A stretch of DNA of 64,000 bases from Elymus sibiricus. Taxonomy: Eukaryota > Streptophyta > Magnoliopsida > Poales > Poaceae. Shown piece after piece: positions 11,601 through 21,492 of the stretch (positions are counted from its first letter, which is position 1; every line of letters begins with the position of its first letter). The notes below the pieces were generated by a model, which was not told the DNA's origin, did not search any database, and saw only the letters and a program-made list of their open reading frames with translations. Where the stretch lies: the NCBI GenBank assembly GCA_039707655.1, contig CM077666.1, forward strand, positions 244,434,166 to 244,498,165. The letters run 5' to 3'. Position numbers and translations under genes: made by a program.

Positions 11601-11668
11601 TTGACCACCGTATCCCAGAAATCTCCTCAGTTTTTGTTTCGTGCTAGTTCCCTAACAGATTCGGAAGT

Positions 11669-12079
11669 ATGTCGTCCCAAGACTCAGATGGAGAGAGCTT
11701 CGTATCACATTATGTTACAAATCCAAGGATCTATGGGGACATGGATCCCTATGGGTGGTCCGCGGAGGAGGAGCGAGATGTCAACATGAAGGGAACGGAA
11801 GATGAGAGCTCGGACGAAGACGATGCTCCTCTACCTCAACCCGGAGATATGCATGTGGAATTCAAGAAGTCGAGCCTCCCAAACACAGTAAACAAATCTA
11901 AGATCCAATTTATCCCTTTCTGTCTTCTACAGGAAAACAAGAACGCACTATGTGAGAAGATACTGGAGCTTGAGCAAGAAATTAGCCAGTTGAAGGAAGA
12001 AAACTATGTTCTGAAGCGGAAACTGAAAGACAAGCCCATCACTTCACCATCACCGCCATCTCCGAAGAAGGAAACTTGA
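11669..12079 (+). CDS. Athila ORF2: small acidic, coiled-coil protein (env position)
   Basis: A 136-residue frame between pol and the 3' LTR, where Athila elements often carry an extra ORF. Residues 1-60 are acidic and Ser-rich. Residues about 90-122 form a leucine/glutamate heptad stretch (ENKNALCEKILELEQEISQL) that predicts a coiled coil, and the tail is Pro/Ser/Lys-rich. No signal peptide or membrane segment is visible, so an envelope role is not supported. A TTCTACAG word inside the frame (about 11926-11933) could be a splice acceptor, so residues 70-88 may be intronic. Function unknown. Confidence 0.55.
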   Translation: MSSQDSDGESFVSHYVTNPRIYGDMDPYGWSAEEERDVNMKGTEDESSDEDDAPLPQPGDMHVEFKKSSLPNTVNKSKIQFIPFCLLQENKNALCEKILELEQEISQLKEENYVLKRKLKDKPITSPSPPSPKKET

Positions 12080-13615
12080 GCACATGGGTATGGGCACTCC
12101 CCTTGGCTTGTGCCAAGCTTGGGGGAGATGCCCCGGTATTGTATCAGCATCACTTATTATCTTTACCTACTTTTAGTTCGATCCTTAGTTATTTCGTGAT
12201 CTAGTTGAATAAAAGTTTAGTATGATCTATTTTCGAGTGTTAGTTTAGTGATCCATCTATCTATGTAATCGAGTTGAGAGTTATATAATAAAGAGTAGTT
12301 TGAGTTTTTGCTTCTTTACTTTTATGTTTCAATCCTAGCAATGAAAATAATGAAAAAGATCATATGCTAATCTTATGTAAAGTAATGAAATTACATAAAG
12401 AAAAGTATAAGTGGTAAAATTTATTGGAGGATAACAAACATAGTATTAGTCAATGATGCAATTCATGAAAGAATTAATAGGGAAGAGAAGATTCACATGC
12501 AAATATACTATCTTGGACATCTTTTATGATTGTGAGCCCCCATTAAGTATTTTATGTCAAATTGTTGACGTTGGACAAGGAAGACAATGTAATGAATTAT
12601 ATTTGCTTATATTCACATAGAAGTTATATTGTTATAGATCCTCCAACATGTAGTGCTTGCCCAATATCTTTGCTAGCCAAAAATCCGCACCAAGTAGAGA
12701 TACTACTTGTGCATCAAAAACCCTTAGACCCAGTTTCACGTCATGAGAGTCCACTATATCTACCTATGGATTGAATAAGATCCTTCAAGTAAGTTGTCAT
12801 CAGTGCAAAAAGCAATAAAAATTGCCTCTAAATATGTATGAAACTTTTATTGTAAGGGAAAATAAGCTTTGTACGAACTTGTGATGGCAAAGAAATAAAA
12901 GCGACGAACTGCATAATAATGGTTGCTATCATAAGGGGCAATATAAAGTGACGTTCCTTTGCATTAAGAGCTTGTGCATCCAACAATAAAAAGCGCATGA
13001 CAACCTCTGCTTCCCTCTGCGAAGGGCCTATCTTTTACTTTTATGCATTTACTTTTTATGCAAGAGTCAATAGTGTTCTCCTCTATTCCTTTTTATTTTT
13101 CTCTTTTGCAAGGATCATATGGTGGGGAAAGATCTAAACATATATATCCAGTTGGATATGAGTGATCATGAGTTATTATTGTTGACATCACCCTTGAGGT
13201 GAATAAGTTGGGAGGCGAAATTATAAGCCCCTATCTTTCTATGTGTCTGGCTGAAACTTTTTGCTCCATATATATGTTGTGAGTGTTAGCAATCATAGAA
13301 GAATATATGATGGTTGAGTATGTGGACTTGCTACAAATCTCCTACATGAGACCCTTCCTGAAAGTATGATGAATTGCAATTGCATTGTTGACTGAGAACA
13401 TAGTTTGTTAGTTTTCAAGAAAGTTTATGCCTTATACTTCATTGTTATGATGAATTGTTACTTGCTCATGAGAAGTTTTATGATAATGAATATTGCTGTT
13501 ATAATAATGATCATGATGCTACCATGTCCGTATTTTGTTTTTATCGACACCTCTCTCTCTAAACATGTGGACATGATTATCGATATCGGCTTTCGCTTGA
13601 GGACAAGTGAGGTCT
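12080..13615 (+). other. Athila non-coding region with internal PPT copy
   Basis: A 1.5-kb AT-rich stretch without meaningful ORFs. At 12115-12127 it carries AAGCTTGGGGGAG, an exact copy of the PPT next to the 3' LTR (13616-13628). Nothing else is recognised. Confidence 0.6.
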
Positions 13616-13628
13616 AAGCTTGGGGGAG
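13616..13628 (+). other. PPT of the Athila element
   Basis: AAGCTTGGGGGAG ends 1 base before the TG of the 3' LTR. See also the identical internal copy at 12115-12127. Confidence 0.75.
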
Positions 13629-13994
13629 TTGATACGTCCATTTTGCATCATGTTTTGCTACTGTTATTTATAGTGTTTTTAATCATTATAACACTTTTTG
13701 GAGCAATTCTAATGCCTTTTCTCTCTTAATATGCAAGATTCACACAAGGAGGGAGAATGCCGGCAGCTGGAATTCTGGACCTGAAAAATCTATGTCAAGA
13801 TACCTATTCTGCACATCTCCAAATGAGCTGAAATTTCACAGAGAATTATTTTGGAATAAATAAAAAATACTGGAAGCAAAAAGTACTAGAGGGGGCCACC
13901 CAGGTGCCCACGAGGCACCAGGGCGTGCCACCCCCCCAGGCGCACCCTGGTACCTCGTGGGGCCCCTGGCCAGCGTCTGCCCCCCATTTTCTGG

Positions 13995-14002
13995 TATATA
14001 AG
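13995..14002 (+). promoter_or_regulatory. TATA box in the Athila LTR
   Basis: TATATAAG in the U3; the nested element inserted about 31 bp downstream, at roughly the expected transcription start. Confidence 0.6.
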
Positions 14003-14027
14003 CCCATTTGCCCTAGAAAAAATGAGG

Positions 14028-14032
14028 AGAAG
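14028..14032. repeat. TSD AGAAG of the gag-only element (left copy)
   Basis: Identical to 22530-22534 on the other side. This proves a single insertion event with the exact limits 14033-22529. Confidence 0.95.
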
Positions 14033-15090
14033 TGATGTAGGGTGGAACCCTAAATGACGATCTTTCACGAATTGGAGGGGATCCTACGAAGAACACGGGG
14101 AAGAACATGAGAGGAATCATGAGAGGAACACTCAAGAACAAGTCCAATCACACATCCACTAGACTAACAAACACACAAGATCACAAGGTACAAGAACAAC
14201 AAAGGGAAATCGGTACAAGATAGAGTTCATCCCAAATCCAAGAGGAGATGAGGTCTTGATGATTCACTTGGGGAATCCTTCTCCCTTATGAGGTCTTGAT
14301 GATCTAGGTAGATCCTTCTCCCTTAGGAGGCCTTGCACTCCAATGGAGTCTTCTCTCTCTCAAGAGGAATCCCACAAGGGGAGGTACATGAGCTGAGCTC
14401 CAATGTGTAGTTCTAATCTTTGCTAACCCTAGAATGAGGAGGGGAAGGGATATTTATAGTCTAGCCACGAAGTGGGAGGGGAAAAGAGAGATACATGGGC
14501 CTCGGGCCCTGTCCATGCGCGCAAGCTGCGCCGGATGTCCGGGCTGGGGCCCGGATGTCCGGCCTCTCGGGAGGCGCCGGATGTCTGGGGCACTGGCCGG
14601 ATGTCCGGCCTAGAGATGCCCAACCATCTGTTGCCAGTCGTCGGATTTCCGGGCACTGGCCGGATGTCTGGCCCGACGGGGCACCGGATGTCCGGGCTTT
14701 GGCCGGATGTCTGGCCGCTGATGCACGCTGGCCGTCTGTTGGTGCAGTTCCTTCTCGGCTGCACAGGCGCCGGATGTCCCGCCCTTGGCTCGGATGTCCG
14801 GCCGCTGTAGCTTCAGCAGCTCCGTCTTCTTCCGTTGTCTCTTCCATGATTCCCTCGCGGATGGTGTAGTTGTTCCCTTGCGCTTGAACTCCTCCTCTTC
14901 ATCCGTGAAGCTCCGACAATACCTATGCATGCACACGGGAGAAGTGTCAAGTAGTATACCATCCTCGAAGGGGTCAAGTGAACACGTGTAAAGGAGATGA
15001 TTCACCTTTATGTATGTGAAGTAGATGTCGCACGTGTCACTTGCCAAACGGGCTCTTGACATGGTGATGTCCATAGGATGCTCCGCATCA
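14033..15090 (-). repeat. 3' LTR of the gag-only element
   Basis: 1058 bp, adjoining the PPT at 15091. It contains a TATA box on - (14452-14460, CTATAAATA) and, 65-350 bp upstream of it in element orientation, ten copies of a 12-bp CCGG-flanked motif. Confidence 0.93.
14525..14810. repeat. Ten irregularly spaced copies of CCGGATGTCCGG-type motif in U3
   Basis: Ten copies match CCGGATGTCCGG or differ by one or two bases. The outer CCGGA/TCCGG arms pair, making an imperfect palindrome. The right LTR has nine copies (about 21990-22245) because 21 bp including one unit is deleted. More copies lie in the leader at about 21045-21180. Spacing is irregular, so this is not a simple tandem repeat or a CRISPR array. 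Confidence 0.9.
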
Positions 15091-15956
15091 TCCCCTCCCC
15101 CTTGGGAAAGATCCGTCCTCGGATCGAAATCCAAATCACCATGGGAAAGAGATGTCGTCGCCGTGTAGAAGTGGACGATCACCAAGAACTTATCATCTTT
15201 TAGCTCGAAATGGGCACTCTCCAATGTCGCACCGACTCGTGATTCCTTCAAAAGGAGCAAAGACAACAAACACTTGGAAACACAAATGTGGTTAGCGTTA
15301 GTGCAAAACCAATCATTCAAGAGGTGATTCACCCAACAAGTGTCGTCATCATGCATATCATATGGTGTGACAAAGGATTGTGACATGTCATGTAGGCATA
15401 TCAATTGAGCACAATCAAAGGCATCATGCGCAAAGGCAAGAAGCAATAGCAAATCATGCAAATGTGAGGTAGTGTATTTACTGTGCATAACAAATGAACA
15501 AGCATCTACCTCAAGGTCATAGCGAGCGTGCACAAAGCGCTCAATAAACGGTCGATGGTAGGCATATGAATCATTCACAACACCAAATAGAATGAGATGT
15601 CTAAACACATGTGGCAATCCGAAGTGCAAGACAATCCAAGCATAATGTGCACATGGTGTAGTGAAGATAGTGTGGCACTCAACACAATAGAAAGAGCAAT
15701 TGTTCATCATATGTGAGGCAATCAAGTAAAGCATGTAGCAATCAATGGGACATGGCATATGTGAAGAAATGACATTGTTGCAACCAAACATATGATAGGA
15801 GCAAGTAATCCACAAGTCGAATGCAACACGCAAGGCATATATATCATGAGGCATGGCAATGTGGCAATGACAAGTCGAAGCAAGATCTCTAGCATATGTG
15901 CAAAGTGTCACGGTGCAAGCAACACATGAAGTATGATGCACAATATTCATGCTCAT
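14610..15956 (-). CDS. Second open segment of the gag-only polyprotein, running into the 3' LTR
   Basis: It is in the same frame as the 1253-residue ORF and separated from it by one TAG (15969-15971). The first 290 residues are Cys/His-rich like the preceding ORF. The frame then crosses the PPT (translated as SQGGGDDA) and continues 481 nt into the LTR, where CCGGACAT units are read as PDIR repeats, ending at 14610. The LTR portion is also open in the other LTR, in a different upstream context. It could be the true C-terminus or a chance readthrough; coding conservation must decide. Confidence 0.5.
   Translation of the reverse strand: MSMNIVHHTSCVACTVTLCTYARDLASTCHCHIAMPHDIYALRVAFDLWITCSYHMFGCNNVISSHMPCPIDCYMLYLIASHMMNNCSFYCVECHTIFTTPCAHYAWIVLHFGLPHVFRHLILFGVVNDSYAYHRPFIERFVHARYDLEVDACSFVMHSKYTTSHLHDLLLLLAFAHDAFDCAQLICLHDMSQSFVTPYDMHDDDTCWVNHLLNDWFCTNANHICVSKCLLSLLLLKESRVGATLESAHFELKDDKFLVIVHFYTATTSLSHGDLDFDPRTDLSQGGGDDAEHPMDITMSRARLASDTCDIYFTYIKVNHLLYTCSLDPFEDGILLDTSPVCMHRYCRSFTDEEEEFKRKGTTTPSARESWKRQRKKTELLKLQRPDIRAKGGTSGACAAEKELHQQTASVHQRPDIRPKPGHPVPRRARHPASARKSDDWQQMVGHL
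15091..15103 (-). other. PPT of the gag-only element
   Basis: On - the sequence AAGGGGGAGGGGA abuts the LTR. It fixes the element's orientation. Confidence 0.85.
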
Positions 15957-15968
15957 GGTGTTGGGATT

Positions 15969-18900
15969 CTAAAAAGAGAAGGATATCACCTCGAAAGTGT
16001 GCTCTTGTGCGTCCTTCACAATGCCGAAGTGGTAGAAAATGCGTTGTAGAAGCACGTCGGTCGAAAGTGGCTCGCTCTCAAGAGCTCGAATGGTCAACTC
16101 ACGTGAAGTGGAAGTTGACACGGGGTCGAACGATCCTACACATGCACAAAACAAAGCAAAGAACGTATGTGCATGGTAGATAAACGCATCATCCATCATG
16201 ATGGTTCTCTTCTCTTGCACATAACCATTAGTAGCAAAAGTGCATGAATAATATGATGCAACAATCTTAATATTCATGGCACTATGAATATGGTGCAAAG
16301 AGGTAAGACAAGCATGCTTCACATGAAAGATGTCAAAAGCTCCAATAATATGGGAGAAAGCTATGGGGGCGATCTCATTAGCAAGACTAAAAGCATTGTT
16401 GCACTCAAGACATGGCAAATCATCTAGCATGAGAGATGCAACATATGGAGATATATGACAAGAAGCAATATCAATCATGTGCAAAGCATGTGAATGGATG
16501 CCATCAACCGCGTGAAACGAGCAAGTATGAATCATCGGTGATGCAACAAGGCAAGCAATCATAGCAATCATGTCGTGCAAACTAGTGGAGCGAAAATGCA
16601 ACACACTAGAGGAAATCTCGGCAATCATGTCATATGAACAAATAATAGACATAGACAATGCACATGACATATCGCAAGAAAGACAAGTAATGGGGTAAGC
16701 ATCAATAGGATCATAGGCATGAATGAGAAATGGAACATGGCAAGAACAATCAATATATCCACCAAGCTTGCAAATACACATATAAGTACTAGGATCAAGG
16801 ATCATGTGAAATGCAAAGCATGGGTCACAAATGCATGGCAAAGGCATAGGAATGAGCGTATCATGCAAAGTGAACACGGCAAGATGAGCATAGAATATGT
16901 AATGGACAATAACCCATAACCATGTGAGGTCCATGTAGAAGAAATGCGCAAAGGCTCGTCGCGTAGAGGGTGGTTGGAGGGTAAGCACTCCATGTTGGCG
17001 CACATCTTCATTGCTCTCTAGAGCTCGTTTCGTCAACTCGTGCGCTTGCGAGGTTGACGAGTAAGTGTGATGACCTACACAAGAAAGACACAAGCGAAAG
17101 AAAGAGTGTGCGTGGTAAATGTACACATCATCCATCATGATGTGTATGTGCACATGAGAGTTAGCACAAAACAAGCAATGCTCAAAGAAATTTGAGGCAT
17201 GGTATATGAACATGTGATCCATCATGAAAGAATAGTTGGTATGTATAACATGATGGGGACACAAATTGAGCATGCAAGTGTATGGCACATCAATATCATA
17301 TTTATTCATGGGAAGCATATTGTGCACATAATTATGAAAATCATGCAATGGATGGGAGTGATCAAAATCTCCTAACATGGATGAGGAAACTATGGGGGTC
17401 TCCTCATGAGCAATAGCGGAAACATCATATGGAGAGAACGAACAACATCCAAAACAATGCATGTTCGAAGCTAGGTGGTCATGGCATGGCATATGATGGC
17501 AATGATGCAAAGGAAGCATATCAATATCATCACAAGAAAAACAAATGCCAATAACCATGGGATTGTCATCTATGCCATATGTGCAAATTGGGTTTATTTT
17601 AATGGCATATGCATAGTCACTACGATGAGATTGCAAAGATGCGATATGGTTGATCTCATGCCTAGCATATGACAAGTCAAGCAGATTGTCAAACATGATG
17701 TGACTGAGAGAATTATTACAAGAAGTCCTATGAAACATGGCATCACAACTAATAGACTCCACATGGCAATCATCAAACTCATCATAAATGGGTAAATCAT
17801 CGCATGGGGAAATCATACTAGCAAGAAGCGTGTCAATAGGAGGATCAATATCATGCAAGCATGCTATGTCCACTAGTGGGACTAGCTCATCACCTTCACC
17901 TATGTTACCTTTGTCATTCCATTCACGTGGTGTAGGTGAGATGGCAAAGACCAAATTGTGGTCATCTTCATCGTGATGGAACCATGTGGGGGGTGCATCA
18001 TATTCCACCATGGCCATCGTCTTGTCCAAAGGAAGGACGAAGTCGTCGAGTATCGGCGCGTCATCATATATGGGGCCTAGCACCAAATGAGAAGACACAA
18101 TAGAGGTAGAGGTTAAGTTGTTAGAAATCAAAATGGCCTCACATGCCATGTCAACCACCTCACTCTCTCTATGTGGTGGCTCACTCACTCCCTCAAAATA
18201 GGTGCACTCAAACTCACATATGGTGGAGTCACTCATCTCACTCAAGTAGTGGGGGTTGTGGCTCTCCTCACATGCGAATTGGGGCATCTCATCATATATG
18301 GGGCTAGTGGTGAACTCGCTCTCACTCTCAATATGATGGCTCATGTCGCTCAACTCATCATCATACGCCGCCGTGGTCAAAGGGAAAATCCCATGCTCAA
18401 CCATCTCGTCACCGTCGCCGTGGATGAAGGCCGAAGATGGCACATCATCACTCTCGCCTCCAAAGATGGAAGCATCATCCTTGCTCGCCACCTTGTCGCT
18501 CGCCTCCAAAGCTTGGTCCTTGATTGGCTCCGTAGTCGTAGTTGTCGCCGCTCCGTCTTCGCAAAGAGTCGTGGTAGACTTGGCATCATCAATGCCACAA
18601 AGAGGGATGGCGGTGAAGTCGAACTTGGGAGCATCGTCTTGAAGCTCGTTGGGCTTGGACATCGTGGTGTTACTATCCTCATGCTCGCCGTCTTGGAGCT
18701 TGGCCTTCTCGAAGTGTGCTTGGCGAGAAACCTTGGCCTTCATGTGTTCTTGTTCCGCCTTGAGAGCACCAAAGTAGATGTCGTCGAGGGACTCGTAGTT
18801 GTCGAGGAAGATAGTCTTGGAGATGTCGTTGTTCAATCCCATCATGAAGTAGAACTTCATCCAAATGGGGTCGTCCACACCGGCTTGTCGCAAGGCTTTC

Positions 18901-19730
18901 TTCATCTCCTTGAAGTACTCGTCGAGGGACTTGGATCCTTGGATGGTGCTCTCCAATTGGCGTTGAAGATGTTCCGTGTAGGTGAAAGGCACAAATTCTC
19001 GCCGCATCGCTTTCTTCGTATTGGGCCAACTCATGTTGAAGCTCTTCGAAGGTGTGTGAAGCCACCATGTCGATGCGTAGTCGTGGAAGTTACCTGTGGC
19101 GCACTTCACTTGATCGTCGGAGGGGACTTGATGTAGCTTGAGGTAGTCGTCCATCTTACGCTCCCACTCAAGATACTCCTCGGGGTCTTGAGTCCCATAG
19201 AAAGGAATCTCCTGGTCGATGTCGAAGTCGTAGTAGCTCATGGAAGTCGCGGACTTGAGCTTGGGGAGCTTCTCTTGAGCGTAATCTTGAGGTGCTTGTC
19301 GGCGAAGATGCTGCATGTCCAAAGACGAAGATGCCTTGAAGTCGCTTGGCGAAGATGCCAAGGTAGATGGTGAAGTCGTAGAGCGGTGGTTGGTGTTGAG
19401 CTCTTGACCTTCACGTTCTTGTCGTTGATGTTGTCGATGCCGATGTGATCTTGCCGGAGATGGTAGCTCGGAAGCGTGTGCACTTGAGCGTCTTCTCGAA
19501 GATGAGGAAGACCTCTTGCCGGTCTTGATGAGGGCTTTTAGCTCCTCCGTTTGAGCATCCATCTTGGCGTCCAAGTGGTTCTTCATAGCATCAAACTCGT
19601 CATTGTTGTTGTAGACCAAAGGAGATGTGCTTTGCCTATCCATCACAAGACTCGAGCAAAGGTGAGTAGGAAATGAGATAAACAATACCAAACTACCTTT
19701 TCCCAAAGTTGAGGATGTATCCCGCGTCAC
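15969..19730 (-). CDS. Gag domain fused to a 900-residue Cys/His/Asp-rich protein
   Basis: 1253 residues. Residues about 60-120 are basic, Ser/Arg-rich. Residues about 165-330 form a Ty3-type Retrotrans_gag domain with PEEYLEWERKMDDYL, ASTWWLH and SLDEYFKEMKKALRQAGVDD. No CCHC knuckle follows; instead the protein continues with an acidic part (330-700) and a part rich in Cys, His, Met and aromatic residues (700-1250). That part contains three related segments of the form MMDxxxIYHAxxFF (about residues 833, 863 and 1176), two followed by a shared ELTxRALES motif. No protease or polymerase motif is present. The gag part would assemble particles; the rest has no function I recognise. Confidence 0.8.
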   Translation of the reverse strand: MTRDTSSTLGKGSLVLFISFPTHLCSSLVMDRQSTSPLVYNNNDEFDAMKNHLDAKMDAQTEELKALIKTGKRSSSSSRRRSSAHASELPSPARSHRHRQHQRQEREGQELNTNHRSTTSPSTLASSPSDFKASSSLDMQHLRRQAPQDYAQEKLPKLKSATSMSYYDFDIDQEIPFYGTQDPEEYLEWERKMDDYLKLHQVPSDDQVKCATGNFHDYASTWWLHTPSKSFNMSWPNTKKAMRREFVPFTYTEHLQRQLESTIQGSKSLDEYFKEMKKALRQAGVDDPIWMKFYFMMGLNNDISKTIFLDNYESLDDIYFGALKAEQEHMKAKVSRQAHFEKAKLQDGEHEDSNTTMSKPNELQDDAPKFDFTAIPLCGIDDAKSTTTLCEDGAATTTTTEPIKDQALEASDKVASKDDASIFGGESDDVPSSAFIHGDGDEMVEHGIFPLTTAAYDDELSDMSHHIESESEFTTSPIYDEMPQFACEESHNPHYLSEMSDSTICEFECTYFEGVSEPPHRESEVVDMACEAILISNNLTSTSIVSSHLVLGPIYDDAPILDDFVLPLDKTMAMVEYDAPPTWFHHDEDDHNLVFAISPTPREWNDKGNIGEGDELVPLVDIACLHDIDPPIDTLLASMISPCDDLPIYDEFDDCHVESISCDAMFHRTSCNNSLSHIMFDNLLDLSYARHEINHIASLQSHRSDYAYAIKINPICTYGIDDNPMVIGICFSCDDIDMLPLHHCHHMPCHDHLASNMHCFGCCSFSPYDVSAIAHEETPIVSSSMLGDFDHSHPLHDFHNYVHNMLPMNKYDIDVPYTCMLNLCPHHVIHTNYSFMMDHMFIYHASNFFEHCLFCANSHVHIHIMMDDVYIYHAHSFFRLCLSCVGHHTYSSTSQAHELTKRALESNEDVRQHGVLTLQPPSTRRAFAHFFYMDLTWLWVIVHYIFYAHLAVFTLHDTLIPMPLPCICDPCFAFHMILDPSTYMCICKLGGYIDCSCHVPFLIHAYDPIDAYPITCLSCDMSCALSMSIICSYDMIAEISSSVLHFRSTSLHDMIAMIACLVASPMIHTCSFHAVDGIHSHALHMIDIASCHISPYVASLMLDDLPCLECNNAFSLANEIAPIAFSHIIGAFDIFHVKHACLTSLHHIHSAMNIKIVASYYSCTFATNGYVQEKRTIMMDDAFIYHAHTFFALFCACVGSFDPVSTSTSRELTIRALESEPLSTDVLLQRIFYHFGIVKDAQEHTFEVISFSF

Positions 19731-21492
19731 TCAATGTGAATTGAGAGAATAGTGGAATTGGTACCGGACTTGTTCACTCACACCTACAAGGTAAAGCTTA
19801 TCGAATGGCTTGGTTAGGACAAGTGGCACAAAATTCAAGCAAGTGTTAGTCAATGATATCGAAAATGTTGAGGAAGATCCACAAAATTGCAAGGTAAAGC
19901 AAATAGATCAATAGCTATGATGGCACAAGGAAACACACACACGGATAAATAAGTGGGATCTGAGCAACCAAGGAATGAGCACAAAATGTGTTACCACGCA
20001 AAAAGCTCTTGTTGCACGGATACTAGAGAGACAATAGCTCGATTGCTCAACTGGGCTAGATATGCTTGTGCACCAACCTAAGCGAGTAACCGTGCCGTCT
20101 TCAATCCCAAGTATGCTATGTATGTATGATCCAATATGATATACTATGCAAGATGGCTCAATGCTATTGCTATTGCTTATAAGCTCTTTCTTATATCCTC
20201 TTTTGCTTAAAAGCTTTTTCCTCTTTTTTTGTATGTTTTGCCACAATGCTTGATGCTCGAGCCAAGTATGATATGAGACAAGTATGTAAGATATGCACGG
20301 GAGAGACTTAATGGCACAAAGATGATATCAAGATGATTGCCCGCTAAATGTAGCTATGCGGCGTAAGCGTATCACTAAGGTGCACAATGAGCATGGCCCG
20401 GCAATTCTCAACTCGCTAGTCTCGATAGGTAAGGGAACGCAATGGGCTCGGGGCTATCAATGCAATGGCAAGGAAATGTACAATGATGTCGTCGAAGTTA
20501 CCGTCGGTGGGTTCTTGTTTGTAAGCAAGGACGGATGATGATGAAGTGGACAATGTCAATGTCAAGTCCGTGGCGATGATGAGTGGTGATGTAGAACCGT
20601 TCCTAATTAGCCGAAACACCTTAGGAAACGGAAAACCACAACTCAAAATCTCAAATGGCAAATGTCAAATGGTGGTGGCGGAAAGCGGTGGTGGTTTTGG
20701 AGTCGTCAAAGCGGAAGTGGAGTTGGTGGTTGATGAAGAAGTAACCGTCCCTAAGTAGCCGAAACACCTTAGGAGACTTGAATCACAACTCAAGCAACCA
20801 CAAATGCAATGGGGATCAAAAAGGGTTAGATTGCGGAAGGCTATGGTGGTATTGCGGATGATATGGTGGAGGGCCTAAGCAAAGATGCAAAAATGCACAA
20901 AATTGGATGGAGTCAAATGATGGTGGTAGTATTTTTGTGGGATGGGGGATGTCAATAGCTACAAAACGAGCTAAAGAACATCAAAATCGGACTCCGGATG
21001 AATTAGTTATGGTCAAAACGGTGAAACACGGAAGGCTGAATCTCCAAGGGTCGGACATCCGGGGGTGAGGCCAGATATCCGGGGCTGTATGTCCAGAAAC
21101 TTGCGTGATTTTGCACTCCAGGAGCCAGATGTCCGGCCGGGGACCCGGATGTCCGGCCCGATGGCCCGGATGTCCGGCCCGACGATTCCAGATCGGGATT
21201 TGGACTTCGAAACTCGATTTGGGATAGAAAATGATGATTTTGGGGGCAAAATTGATGGGGGAAAAGAAATTTTTAGATGAATTTCGTGGTGGGGAAGCTA
21301 GATCCACTTGCCAAACAACAAAATTGCGGATCAAACACAACAAAATCTCACAAGAACAAACAAAATGCAAAATTTTTGGTGAGGCTATTTTTGGTGGGGA
21401 TTTTCGAAATTGGGCAAGAACAAACAAAATTAGGCTAGAAAGTGGGGGGTAGAACTCCAAATTCGTGATCAACGTGGCTCATGATACCAAGA
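19731..21492 (-). other. 5' leader of the gag-only element
   Basis: A 1.76-kb leader between PBS and gag start. It has no significant ORF in sense orientation and carries four or five copies of the CCGG-flanked motif (21045-21180). Two segments near 20590 and 20740 repeat a short unit with CTAAGTAGCCGAAACACCTTAG-like sequence, a small direct duplication about 160 bp apart. Confidence 0.65.
21477..21489 (-). other. PBS similar to initiator tRNA-Met
   Basis: On - it reads TGGTATCATGAGC, three bases from the LTR. It matches the usual TGGTATCAGAGC with one extra base, so priming by tRNA-iMet is likely but imperfect. Confidence 0.65.

Larger units (their letters stand above)
13630..14032 (+). repeat. 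Athila 3' LTR, first part
   Basis: It begins TGATACGTCCATTTTGCATC after the PPT and runs to the nested insertion. It includes the U3 with a TATA box at 13995-14002. The last five bases (AGAAG, 14028-14032) are the left TSD of the inserted element; the LTR resumes at 22535. Confidence 0.9.

Noticed and set aside
14525..14810. Possible CRISPR array
   Set aside because: Twelve-base motifs at irregular spacing inside a eukaryotic LTR; no direct repeats of CRISPR length and no cas genes.
14472..14869. Several overlapping ORFs on both strands in the U3 motif array
   Set aside because: They are products of the CCGG-flanked repeats (Pro/Asp/Arg or Met/Ser/Gly repeats) and occur in every frame; only the - frame continuous with the upstream protein was kept.
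18171..19136. 321-codon + strand ORF
   Set aside because: It is the exact antisense of the gag domain of the 1253-residue ORF and has Val/Leu-rich shadow composition without domains.
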